Assembly (NCBI RefSeq): GCF_963966145.1
Contig: NC_091046.1
Span: forward strand, 36,084,001-36,148,000
Length of the DNA stretch: 64,000 bases
Direction: 5' to 3'
Source: Tenebrio molitor
Taxonomy: Eukaryota; Arthropoda; Insecta; Coleoptera; Tenebrionidae
The translations under genes were made by a program, and so were the position numbers. Shown here piece after piece: positions 22,705 through 34,222 of the stretch; the first letter of the stretch is position 1; every line of letters starts with the position of its first letter. Under the pieces are notes generated by a model that was not told where the DNA came from, searched no databases, and worked only from the letters and a program-made list of their open reading frames with translations.

Positions 22705-24284
22705 CAGAGTTTTTTTTATTACATGGGAGTTGCCATCTATGTACTGTCGCAAGCAATGAATTTCGGTCGTCAATGTTATTTCAAAATTTGGTTAGATTGT
22801 CACAAATTTAAAAAATTTCCCTGCCTGATTAAGCCCATGTCAACAAAGTGTCAAAAAAATGAGAACAAAATGACAATTAATGTCATACAACATGATGATA
22901 GGTTATGACATTTACGACTGTTTTACAATGCATCATTTTCGATTGCGTCAAAGAATGACCTTGACGACCAAAATTTATTGCTCGCGACTATACAACACAT
23001 AACGTAACTATACTATACTAAACGTAAATTGATGTGATTATTTGTTTCTCAAATACAAGAGGACTAAGATCTAAAATAGAAAAATTATTTACATTAAATC
23101 ATCCAATAACAAATTTCATCTGTTTCTATGATTAAAATTTTATTGAAAAATTATAAAAAAGCAATAACAACAGTTGTGTTGAGAGAACTTTTGCTTTGAA
23201 AACAGTGCGTTTCTTTTGTGTTGACAAAAGAAACGCACTGTTTTCAAAGCAAACGTTTTCTCTGGAACGCTCTAAAGTCTAGACATTTGATTACTTTTTT
23301 CACATATTTTCAAAAACGTTTTGTCACAGTGATGTGTAATTTCTTTCTATAATCTTTAAATTGTCATTTAAACACTTGTCTTTAAATTATTATTAATAGC
23401 CGTTTGCACCGTCATAGTTTAAAATTAAGAAGAGCTTAAAACCTTAGTTACAATTATTAAAATCATAGCAACAATGATTTTTGAGCTCTATTTTGTTATT
23501 TTTTTTTATCTATCACCGTGGAATAAGTTATACCATGTCGCACTCATTTTAGAAGTCTCCTATTACAACAAGCAAATTACAGCACAAAATAATAGTATTA
23601 TCTCCGAAAAATTTAAAATTCCACTACGCGTTGCTGTAATCTTGAAAAAAAAAATAGATCCCATTGTCACCTTGATTAATTTATAATTCTATCAAAGTGG
23701 GACTATTTTAAAACAATTTTAACGGTGATACTACATTATTAACACACTTTGTGATTCCTCACAATACGTAAGTTAATAATAATGTCTATATCCCACTTAT
23801 ATCGTAAATAGCTGTTATGTCATCTCTCTTGTCAACTCAATTGTCTTTAACGTTGCATTGTTATCCGTAGTCGCCATTTTCATATTATATCATAGTCTTC
23901 AGAGTTTATTGTTCTTCTCTTTGTTGACGAGTATACCTTACTGACATAATTTTCCTTTTAAAATGAATTCACAATTTTCCTCACGAATTCTACACATTGC
24001 TTTAACTTTGATCTTTCCCTCGTATATTTCTCTAATGTACGCTTGTACTAATTAATTCTGTATAAACAAATTCAAATTCTTTGTTTTACCCACTGACTGA
24101 GTTATTCTAAAAATTATGATTTTATTTTCTATTATTATTTATTCACTGAAGAGGTATGACTTTTTTCTATAATTGATTCAAAAAATTGAAATTCACGCAT
24201 AGTTATCCGTACATGAAGTGGGTCATTTTTTTACGTGTATTTTTTTTTGCATTGTTAGTAAGATCGAAACCATAGAAACCATAC
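22705..24284. other. Non-coding stretch with the 23.2-kb hairpin
   Basis: Besides the hairpin at 23182-23262, no gene or element end is recognised. Confidence 0.5.
23182..23262. repeat. Near-perfect 38-bp-arm hairpin with a 4-nt loop
   Basis: AGAGAACTTTTGCTTTGAAA through TTTCTTTTGT (23182-23219) is inverted at 23224-23262, differing only around the outer AACTTTT/AACGTTT. The pairing is very tight for so short a loop. Confidence 0.88.
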
Positions 24285-24353
24285 AAAACAGTGTGTGAAA
24301 TGCGATTTCACGCACACGACTATTTCTGTGTTTCACTTCACGCACTGTTTTTT
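24285..24353. repeat. Secondary hairpin beside island D
   Basis: AAAACAGTGTGTGAAATGCG is inverted, with mismatches, at 24327-24353. Both arms and island D share the GTGCGTGAAG motif, so the two hairpins may be parts of one unit, 24285-24545. GTTACCTAGCAAC lies between them. Confidence 0.7.
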
Positions 24354-24428
24354 ATTAGTTACCTAGCAACATGGTCACTGCATTGAAACTTCAGAATTTT
24401 TTGAATCCATTATAGAAAAAATATTGTT

Positions 24429-24545
24429 TATATTTCGTGCGTGAAGATGTTTTTGTGCATTCAAAGGCTTATACTGCCTCGACCTTCGTCTCGGCGTAAA
24501 AGACCTTTTCATGCACAAAAAACACTCTTCACGCACTTAATATAA
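24429..24545. repeat. Hairpin island D
   Basis: CGTGCGTGAAGATGTTTTTG with TGCATTCAAAGG (about 24436-24467) is inverted at about 24503-24536. The loop is TGCCTCGACCTTCGTCTCGG. It is followed by AAAATAACTATTTT. Confidence 0.85.
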
Positions 24546-27500
24546 AAATAACTATTTTAAATGAATGTTTAATTAATTAACGATTAATAAACACAATAAA
24601 AATATGTAATGGCAAACAAGTTTTCTCCCGGCGCATCCACCATATTTAAAATATGCACAAGACATCAATTTAGAAAACTGTTATTATTGTTTATTATTTA
24701 TTTTTGTCTAATATATAGACGTTACAGTCGTACCACATTGGATACAAAAGTAGATAAAAGAAAAAAGTAATTTCTTTTTGTAATTAAGACTGTTGTTGAA
24801 AATACTTATTCTGGTTGTTTTAATTAAACTTTTTTGAGACATGGTTGCAGGAGCCGGGAAGATTACGTTGTGAACCAGTTTTTACTTCATTTAATACATG
24901 TAATTAACTGTCTTGCAGGTTTTGTTCAAGGAAAACGTTAACATTTTCAACCCTAATGTTGTGTTTTCTAACGTTATCTGACTTGCTCTGAAGTTTTATT
25001 AATTTCGTTCTCGTTGCATGGTGCCAGGATTCTCACTATAAATTCGAATGTAAATGAAGTTTAACGTGAAGTGATGATGACGCGAAGAACTACACGAGTA
25101 AAATTCCGCTTTTAATTCTCGCACGTGCTCCCGCAAAATAATGAATAATTTATGGACATTGTGAAACTGATTGATCGATATTACTCCGTAGAATAAAAGC
25201 TAGACGCTAGAGTCTGGTGCAGTTTTTGCGGTAAATTAACAACATAACGCGGCGGAACATTAATTTTCATTGTAGTCATTTCCGGGACGATTAATATCGT
25301 CAATAACGAACTAATTATGAATCGGGGGAACTGATAGAGATTTACGAGAGGGTCGCACTGTCGCGGACTCCATTTCACGTTTGAAACGGGTATTCAAGAT
25401 TAACCTGTCAACTTCTACAATTCAAAGAGCTTCAGTTACATTCCTGTGCGTAGGTGACGATCGAAGGGGCACCCGTCAAAAACGGCAATTTTAATCTGTT
25501 TATCGTTTTTCTGCGAAAACACTTTCCAGGTCGAGGATTCGACGGAAAAACGCCGAAACCTGAACTGATCAGAAATTTGTTAATAAATTTTCCACACAAC
25601 CCAAACGAACTTGAATTAGAAAATTGCGCACGGAAGTGGAAATGCTATGTAATATGTTTTCGGAGTCGCACTTCCTTGTTGCCTTTCCAGTGGAAAGCTT
25701 CTCCACCCACTCGTATTTATCATCAGGATAGGTGACTGCCTCTACGAGGTTAGCAAAGAAGTTATTGAGTTTTAGGCAGAAATGGCTTTCTCATTTATTG
25801 GGGGAGTTTCATCGCGCCCGTGGCTTGTTTGGTACTAAATTGGCTTTTTTTAAGTTTAATGAAACATCAAAAATTCGCTGATGTTTATTTAAGCGGAAAG
25901 CGATGGCTTAATTGCGTAATAAGTATTTTTCAAAGGTAATAATGCTTGCAGCGTAGGCGACACACAAAAATAATGTCTTTACCGACCCTCTTTATTAAAA
26001 CCGTAAAAATATCAAAGCTTTCGCCTCTTGTTAATTACCTCATCCACGTATGTGGTACACAAAGTACATTCAACTGGATTGAAACCGCGCAACGAAACAT
26101 CTAAAGCCACGAGAAATTTCGTTTCAAAGGAGTATTTATTCACCCTCAACAATCATCTTTGCGCAGTGGCAAAAGAATCTTTTGGCTTTTTGTGCAAATT
26201 CACATGTAGAAATATAATTTGTTTCGAAATGAAATTCCATTACGTATACGAACCATAATCCATTCCAGTTAAGTTTCCAGAGAACGGCTTTTAGTTAAAT
26301 AAAATTCTTACGTTGTCTTTTTTGCCACAAGCGTCTGTGAATAATAAGTAACACATCATTCCTGCGATTACTAAAGCCATTAAGCTATTGCATTAAATAT
26401 TAAGTAAAAAAATTTAATCTCGTCTCTGCTGAATGATGATGACAGAACGGTTGAGCGTTGGCATTTAGAAACTTTTAGAAAGAGTCCGAAAAAAATCCGT
26501 CACGTTCCCGATCCCTGCACAATATAACATTGTTTTAGACTTTTGTTACGGAAAGTACGTTAAATTTTTGCATTCGTAGTCGTTTGTGCGTGGGTTCCGT
26601 CTCAACTTTCTCCATCACCGATGGAAAATTGAAGCTGGATTTGGGAGCGCAAGCTTTGCAAACTTTAAGCTATTTTGATCTATTGTTAGGCCTTTTAGCT
26701 TATTGTTTTATTGATACAATCCATAGTTTCTGAATTGTTTGCAGTACCCAAATTGCGCGCGTGTTTCATTTTAGGCCCATAACAATATGTCATGTTACCT
26801 GAGTTAGGTACATACCTTTCTACTAACTAGTTCCATCTATCTTGGAACAATGTTTGAAAGCTGCCGTAAGGAAAATGCTTATTATCGAAGTCATTAGAAA
26901 ATATAAGAGAACAGGTTAAAATTTATTCCGGAAATTGTTTTAACGGCTAATGCTAGAGTCAGTCGCTAGTGCTCCAATTCCTGTTTTCACTATACAATTA
27001 GAATATTTTCGTAGTCTTTTAGATGTAAATGGTATTAATTTTTTTACTCTAAATGCAAAATAGTTAAGGTGACTTTAAAGAACATATTGTAGATTTTCGG
27101 AAAAACGAAGTGAATCGTTGTATGAAATTAAATGTAGGTGTAGATTGCTAAATTACCTTGACAAGAAACCTACTGCTCTTTAAGAAAAGTGTGAGTAGCA
27201 CCAGGACTTATTGCTGTAATTTTTAAGAGGAAATCAGAGTCAAACCTCTTTAATGGCGCCAAAATCCATTTTACTTCACCAATGAAGGTAGATGCGAATA
27301 ATTGGATAATGGATAAAGCACACTAATTAAAGGGTAAAATAATTCAAATCACTGGAGTAAATTTATAAATACCTAGATTAGTAAGCTTAATTATCTATTA
27401 ATTTTAATTTGTAAAATTTAATAATAATTTCAAGATAATTAAAGAAAATATAACTAAAATTATATAAGACTGTTAGATCATTTCTTGCATAAAGGTAAAG

Positions 27501-27853
27501 GATTATTTAAAAAACAAATAGAAAGATATTTACCGAAATAATATAAATTCCAGGCAAGTAAGATGTCCAATTTGTGTCAGAGAAAAGTAAACTTGCTGAC
27601 TTGAAGCCATCACCAATTTAAAATTTAAAATAAAGAAATTTCAAAGAAAATTGTTTATAAATGAAGAAAAAGAGGACGACATGTTAGAATTTCAATATAC
27701 GTTGAGTACTTTGGGATCAAGAACTATTACTATTAGTAATTTAACGTTAACTGAGATATTAATTTATCGAAGAGGATTAGGTCTGAAAATTTTAGCTGTT
27801 ATCTGCACCACATAATATGTTTTTTTTTATTTTTGTGATTAGAAAATAGCAAT
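24546..27853. other. Apparently repeat-poor non-coding DNA
   Basis: 24900-26400 is less A+T-rich and shows no inverted-repeat elements. Open frames (25454-25735, 26028-26258) lack recognisable features. It may hold unique regulatory sequence; this is not shown. Confidence 0.4.
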
Positions 27854-27974
27854 TTTGCAATAAGTTAGGAAATTTATTTTTTCCGTATTAGGCATGGGAT
27901 TTTTTGTAGAGGCGATAGTCGAGATCAAACATGCCGTGTACGGAAAAAAATGGATTTCCTACGTATTGCACACA
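27854..27974. repeat. Hairpin island F
   Basis: TTGCAATAAGTTAGGAAATT through TTCCGTATTAGGCATG (27854-27896) is inverted at about 27930-27971. The loop contains GTAGAGGCGATAGTCGAG. Confidence 0.85.
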
Positions 27975-28774
27975 TGATTTTTTTTACTGGTGTTTGGAAA
28001 ATAAATTTAATTTGGATATTTTTAATATTCTATTAATTAATTCTAAATTAAAAAGCGGAATTATGATTGTTCTGCTTTCGTTACTATAGACAAACAATTT
28101 TATTTATAAAAAAACAAACTTTGTGAAGGCGTTTAAGTTGTTCGTTCGAAAAAATTTACGGAAATTCTATTAAAATGTCTTGTACAATTGAATCGTTTGA
28201 TATTGAAGAATACGCAAAACAGGTCGAGTACTTGAAAAGTAAGAGCCCACGAATATTGAACAACGTTTTTCGTGTTGGTTTAAGCAGTCTTAAAAAAAAC
28301 ACGAATTAGTTGTAAATTTTGAGGTTATCTTTGACAGATTTCAAGTTACGTATCTCAGGAAACGATCAAAATTGAATTTTTAGTGTTGAAATATTATGTC
28401 TGCACTTGTTAGGAAATATTCCACTTTTCCTAACTCAAATTAGTATTCAAATATGTTACTTTTCCAAACTCTAGGAGAATTTTTTTTTATTACATCAAGA
28501 CGTTCTTATTTATAACTACTGCACAAGTAGGGTCAACTCAAAAATTTTAAATGGTAATAGACGTCAGGGGTTACATTTTGAGTGCTTGATGATTTTGGCC
28601 ACATTATTTTAACCACGTCCGTACTGGGGCTCTACGTGTGTAATTTTTTCCATATTGTGTTTTTGTTTCTAAAAGCTTTGGAATATTAAATTCGATACTC
28701 TCATTCGAGAAAAGTGTCATTCGCCCATTTTCAACAAAACAAACACACTGGAAAGGGAATTATTGTTAAGTATA

Positions 28775-30041
28775 CAGGGTGGTCCCAATATAACCTGCCA
28801 GAAGAAATCCAGTAATAGGTGACGATGAGTAGAACTCATACACAAAAAAAGTTTCTAATAAAAGTCTTTTCGTTTTCGAGATAAAAATAATTGAAAATTT
28901 GGTCAAAATTTGCTGTACGCTAATGAGTTAATCGGTTTTAAAAAGGTAATTCTGGTTACTTGGCTGCAATTTCTTTAGCAACGGTACCTGCAACACCTAT
29001 GACATTTGTCAAGTTTAATTTTAAATTTGCGAATCCTTCAAAAAGTTATGAAATTCACAAAACAAGAATACGCCGATCTGCATTTACTCTATGGCGAAAC
29101 ACGTGGTAATTCAAGACCGGCAAGGCGACCATTCGGCGAGCGTTTTCCTGAAGGAGTCCTTCCGTCCCGTTGTACATTTGTGGAGCTACATCTGCATTTA
29201 TGTGAGGTTGGTTCTGACTGATTCCAATAGGATGGCGTCCCCGATCCTCCATTTAACCCCTCTGGATTTTAATTTTTGGGACCACACGAAAGATTTGGTA
29301 TACGAAGTTGAAATAAATGCAAAAGGCCAACTCCAGAAACGCGTAACAGACGCCGCGATCAGATTCGTAAAAACCCAGAAATGCTGAATTCTGCTTATGA
29401 CAATTGGTACCAGCGTACTCAAATGTGCTTAAATGCCAACGGAAGGCACACAGAACATTTATTACAAAATAATTTTTCTAGTCTACTTTACCTTTCATTA
29501 GTTAGTAGATATTCTCAGTTAGAGTTGAAAGTACGAATATGTAAAGTGTAAATAAATTTATTCAATACATTATTTTGGCTATTTAACCACAATTAAGACG
29601 ATACTCTTATTACACAGTTCTTCCACAATTTTGCACACACTACCTCTACATTTATTTACACATTGAGGAACACCACTTTATTTATTACTCATTCATCTCA
29701 GTCTACAAAATCAGCTTTTGTACCTAAATAAGCTGGTGAATTAACGCACACAGTGTACAGCGTTTTCAATAAATGTTATTAATTTGATTTAGTTTGTCAG
29801 ATTTGAGATTTGTCATAAACGATCCAGGTACCTATGTTGCTTAGATACTGTCATCCTTACAAACACCAACAATTAATTCCTGAGTAGGTACGTATTTTTG
29901 TGGTCAGCAGCGTCGAATGGGTGTGGATAGGGGTTAATTTATCCCCATTATTTTGGACCTAACGAAAAGGGGTTTTTTGGACTTGTTATGTCCTTCTAAT
30001 GACCCAGAATTTTTTTGGCAGGTTATATCGGGACCACCCTG
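28775..30041 (+). mobile_element. Internally deleted mariner-like element (DUF4817 family)
   Basis: Inverted tips CAGGGTGGTCCCAATATAAC and (reverse strand) CAGGGTGGTCCCGATATAAC are flanked by TA (28773-28774, 30042-30043). The inverted match extends about 26 bp to CCTGCCA. The 1267-bp element keeps the two ends of a transposase gene and lacks the catalytic middle. Confidence 0.82.
29048..29470 (+). pseudogene. Fused N- and C-terminal remnants of a mariner-like transposase
   Basis: From ATG 29048: MKFTKQEYADLHLLYGET and then SRPARRPFGERFPEG, the DUF4817 DNA-binding start. After about 56 residues the sequence jumps to the end of the DDE domain: HLTPLDFNFWDHTKDLVYE (the third catalytic Asp region, near 29250-29310) and, in a shifted frame, EMLNSAYDNWYQRTQMCL ending RHTEHLL near 29463. 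The helix-turn-helix, the first two catalytic Asp residues and about 200 residues are gone. Two frame changes are needed. It cannot encode an active enzyme, but the protein ends are still easy to recognise. Confidence 0.78.
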
Positions 30042-30109
30042 TATATTTCAATAAAGACTGGGATTAAGCTCACAAAAACTTTATTTATTAATCACTTAAA
30101 GTAATGCTT

Positions 30110-30545
30110 TTGTCACGTTCTACTCCGTCCAAACTGCAACTACCTTATCCCATGGGTGCTGCCACTGCTCGAAGACGTGCTGGACGGCATTCTTAGAGAG
30201 TCTCTTCAAAATCGCCTCTAAAGCCTTGACAGTGTCAATTTCAGTTTCGAAACGTCGCCATTTATTTCTTTTTTCGCTTGAGAATACAGATAGAAATCAC
30301 ATGGAGCGATGTCAGGACTACAGGGGGGATGCGGCACAGTTTTGATGCCTTTAGAGTGTATGTAATAAAGTGGAGCACCAAAAGTATACCTTGCAATTCG
30401 CAGCTTTCACGGCTTTCGGTAAACTCTTTATGCCATCGAAAACATGAAGAACGTGATATACAAAAAAGGCCGTATGCCGCTGTTAAAACATTTCAAAAGC
30501 TTCCGTTGGTGTTTTTCCCAAACGAACACAAAATTTGATAACATA
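30110..30545 (-). pseudogene. Mariner transposase relic (GVQW3/HTH_48-type N-terminus joined to C-terminus)
   Basis: Read on minus from about 30538: KFCVRLGKTPTEAFEM, the start of the GVQW3/HTH_48 domain of mariner transposases. After a degraded stretch come SPDIAPCDFYLYSQAKK (third catalytic residue region, about 30280-30330) and KALEAILKRLSKNAVQHVFE then QWQHPWDKVV, the standard mariner C-terminus. The first two catalytic Asp regions are deleted. It starts within 100 bp of the right end of the 28775-30041 element but belongs to a different mariner lineage. Element ends could not be fixed; a CACCCTGTA tip at 30954 may be one. Confidence 0.7.
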
Positions 30546-32408
30546 GCGTTCCGTTTTTAATTCAATTGGTGCGATTCTGTTTTAAAATTTACCAATATTG
30601 CTATATAACAAGGTTGTAGTTGCTATGATATGAAGCTGTTGATTGGTTTGACCTATGCAAAATCAATGTTGTTCAATAACAATATTGCTAAATTTTTCAA
30701 TTTTACGAAAACTTTTTGCTTTAGACAATTTTTTATAAAACATGATATACAAGGGTGTATTTTTAAAATGTGCCGAAATTTTACCTACGAAGTTTTAGGA
30801 CAACGTAGAAAACTAAAAGCACTTAAAAAAAAAATGTAGCTCAAAAAATAAATGTCATTTTATTTTTTGACATAGAATTTTTTAAATATTTTTTCCGAGT
30901 TCTACATGAAGCCAGTAGCTCGTGGTTAAAATATCTGCACAACTTTCAAAATCACCCTGTATGTGGAAATTAATCGGTTATATTTTCACTAGTGGAATAT
31001 TTGCTGGAATTTTCTGTTGCTAGGCTACGAAAGTAAATATCTGCTATTTTATTGGTTAATATTTGAAAAATAACAGGTAATGAGTTGTGATAACAAACAT
31101 AAGTTTAACATAAATACCTATAAACTGAGACAACGTAAAAGTCTGGTATACTCCGTACGCTGATAGATTGCACGTTTTTTGACAGAAGACAGACAAATGT
31201 CGGGGGAATTAATCTGGAAGGTTACAATGGTTTTCTAAATAACGTGAAACAATAGAAATGGAGAGTTTAGTATTTTTCACTGCGTTATGTTTTGGAACTA
31301 TGTAGAATTTAAAAATTTAAAAACAGATTTACAACCGAAAGTGAAAAAATAAAACTGTTGGTTCAAGTTGAAAATCTTCATGCAAGTATGGATTTGTACG
31401 CGAGATATGTGGCGACATGAATAATGGCCCAAGTTATATCAACTTCTAGTGTTTCACATATAACACGAGAAGGAACAGATCTTCTGTCGCCATCTTACGA
31501 GGAAATTTTTAGGTGGGATAAGTTATTCCAAACATATTTCACATATTCCGAAGCAGTCTAATAACTAAGATTTATCTGAGATTTTCAACACCGCTTCCAT
31601 ATTTTCTATCTTTAGGAGGTATTAATTTAACGAGACTACAGCTCTTCCACATTACCCTTTATACGACCGCATCAGTGCGCTTAATCGCACCGCACTAATG
31701 AAGCGCCCACAAAAAGTGAAATTAAAAATCAGACAAGTAAACGAGCAACCGTCTAGCCTCAATATAATTGAATGAAATTTCAAAATATATTGCTTACGAC
31801 AAGTTGTAATAATAGACAGCGAGTGAAAGTCGCTTATACCCCAACTAAACTTAATCGGACTTGCCAAGAAGCAATTTATGATGATTTAAATCTACCCCTT
31901 GCTGAAGTCACCCCATATAATATTTCACCCGTGCGTGCAAAAAATGTGTCAGGCGAAACGGGTCTTGTTGCGGTTCACTGTTTCTCACTATTTTCACCTA
32001 GTCCTGTTTTACTTCCTGGTGAATATTTTTGCGTAAATAATTTAGTAAATAATTATTCTAGCATAATGTAGCTTCGCGTAAATTACTTGTGTAATTAATG
32101 TTTCCAAACACCTTTGTACAGAACCATTAAGCGGGTGGGAAGCGTAGGCAGTTTAAAAATAGAAGTTACTTTGATCAAATTAATTTTTACAAATTGGAAT
32201 GTCCAATGAATAATTTTCGTTTTCCGCGTTTTTCAATTCAATGAATGTTTTAATAATGTTGATAAAAATATCTTCTATAAAGGGTCAAATTCATCGGACG
32301 TGAAAGTGGATAGGGCTAAATTTGAAAGCTTAAAATATAACCATCAAAAACTATATGCAAAACAATTTTTATCATTTAAATTTTAAATATTAATGTCTAT
32401 CCTAGTTA
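30546..32408. other. Non-coding stretch
   Basis: A possible mariner tip (CACCCTGTA) lies at about 30953-30961. The 31772-32071 frame has no recognisable family. Confidence 0.45.
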
Positions 32409-32410
32409 TA

Positions 32411-32568
32411 TCCGGTATTCATCTAAATTTATTCTCAAAGTTGGCGTTGAAGAGTCGATTGTGAGCGCACCATGGATTACAGATCACGGATCAGTTGTTT
32501 AAATCTAACCTCACTTAATTTTGCGTTGTTTGTATTTTTAATCTACAGACATTTAAATGAACCCCGGA
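32411..32568. mobile_element. MITE of the GTCGATTGTGAACGC family, copy 2
   Basis: It shares AAGTTGGCGTTGAAGAGTCG and GTTTAAATCTAACCTCACTT with copies 3 and 4. TA flanks lie at 32409-32410 and 32569-32570. Most of the right inverted arm is missing and only the terminal CATTTAAATGAACCCCGG remains. Confidence 0.65.
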
Positions 32569-32761
32569 TACTTTATTCACTATGAATAAAGAATAATTAA
32601 ACGAAACAAATCAAAATTTGGTTTATTGTTGCATTTTTGATAGACCTTTTTGTCTCTGCAGATCAATAACTTATCTACTCGTATTCTGAGGTAATAATAT
32701 CTGTATCGAATATAGTTGGCGTATGACTATTAATTAAATCTCGAATATTTACTGACAGTCA

Positions 32762-33042
32762 GAGTTGTATTGTTGTCTGAAACAATTATTGTAAACTTAA
32801 TACGAGAATATCTATGCAGAAACACAAGACAAGACGAAATTCCGCTACTTGGAAATGACATAAAAAACCAATTTGCTTATACATTGAACCCTTCAAATTC
32901 TGTTAGCGTATCGAGTTATTTAAACCGCGTTATTGATAAATTCATCTTTGTAAACAGACAACAATGTATTATATTAAAAGAGAAATGTTTTATTAAACTG
33001 GAGAATAAAGTAGCAGACTTCAGATTTTATTTAGTGTTCTAA
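32762..33042 (+). CDS. Unrecognised open frame, possible exon or relic
   Basis: A frame open from about 32762, right after TTACTGACAG (a plausible acceptor), reads LLSETIIVNLIREYLCRNTR, then QDEIPLLGNDIKNQFAYTLN, then SYLNRVIDKFIFVNRQQ, then IILKEK, and stops at 33042. The alternation of helices with a Phe-Val-Ile-Leu strand pair looks like a small winged-helix-type fold. I cannot assign a family and no donor or neighbouring exon is evident. It could be a fragment of an unrecognised transposon or gene, or chance. Confidence 0.22.
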
Positions 33043-33880
33043 AGCGAAATAAATCAGCGAACGAAGCTTGTTGTTGAATTATATGGTTAACTTGTCTAGT
33101 TTCCAAATCAAAATGTATTATTACGTTTAATTATTTTCCAAGTCACTGATATAAATATGTGTCAATATGAATAAAATACGCGTCGGTTCTCGTAACTTAA
33201 AATATTTCAAGTTAATTGTAAATATCATGAATATTATTTTGCGCGAAAATTATTTTAAGAATTACATTAAATGCCCGAGGAAAGCTTTTAGGGCGCAAAA
33301 GGAGTTGAATAAGTTTTCCATTAAGTAGAGCAGGTGGTTAAATTTGGTTGAATTGGCATGTTCCTGGTAATTTATTGGACTCAATAAAACAGTGTCATAA
33401 TTCTTGAAGTTTAATGATTACAATTCTTGAAGGGGGATATTTATACGTTTACAATTTATGAGATTTAACTAAAATTTCTGAAGGATTATCATGCTGAGTG
33501 GGCGGTACACAATATAACGAAGTTGAGCGGAAGTACGACGCACATAAGAAAAGTAAGATCATTTGTAATATTTATTCTTAAGTTAAAACGAGAATAAAAA
33601 AACATATTTTTTATTTGTGCTTTAGGATTATCATCATTATAAATCTCAAGGGAGGCAACAAACAATGATATTTTCTTGGTCAGTAATTGCATTTATCACC
33701 CCGAAGTAGTTGAAATATTTTTAATTACTAAAATATGCCTCCCGTTATTGATTAGATCTAGATTGACTAGAATTTAGTTAATAAAGAGGTGTGGTAAAAA
33801 ATTCATTACTCTTAAAGGTTTTCACATTATCCGTTAAATTATGTATATTCATTTCTCACGAAGATTTTACTGATTAGGTA

Positions 33881-34220
33881 CAGTTGCGGCCGTTGAAAAC
33901 TCAGACACTTTGACAACGCCAAACTTTTGGCTTTGTAAATGGTATTGAAAGTGACGTTTTTCAAAATGTCACTCAAACATTATCCACATTAATTTCTTTC
34001 GCAATGGCTCTTATACTCACACCGTCCCTCAGTCAAACACATTTTTGCAAATCAGATCATTGCGGCATTTCAAAAGTTACGCGCGATTCTGACCTAATAT
34101 GTCAAATACTGACACTGACTTTATAATCCTTGATGAAAATCCTGTTTACGCTAATCAAATTTCGAAATTTATACAGAGTGTTTAAATGTTTCCTGTCTGA
34201 GATTTCAACGGCCGCAACTG
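33881..34220 (-). mobile_element. Second copy of the CAGTCGCGGCCGTTG Tc1-like MITE
   Basis: Along nearly its whole 340 bp it matches the reverse complement of 22374-22702. It has the same remnant (SIRAIAKEINVDNV on minus) but with in-frame stops. TA flanks lie at 33879-33880 and 34221-34222. Both copies share the same internal deletion, so they moved as a non-autonomous unit, not as separately decayed full elements. Confidence 0.8.
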
Positions 34221-34222
34221 TA

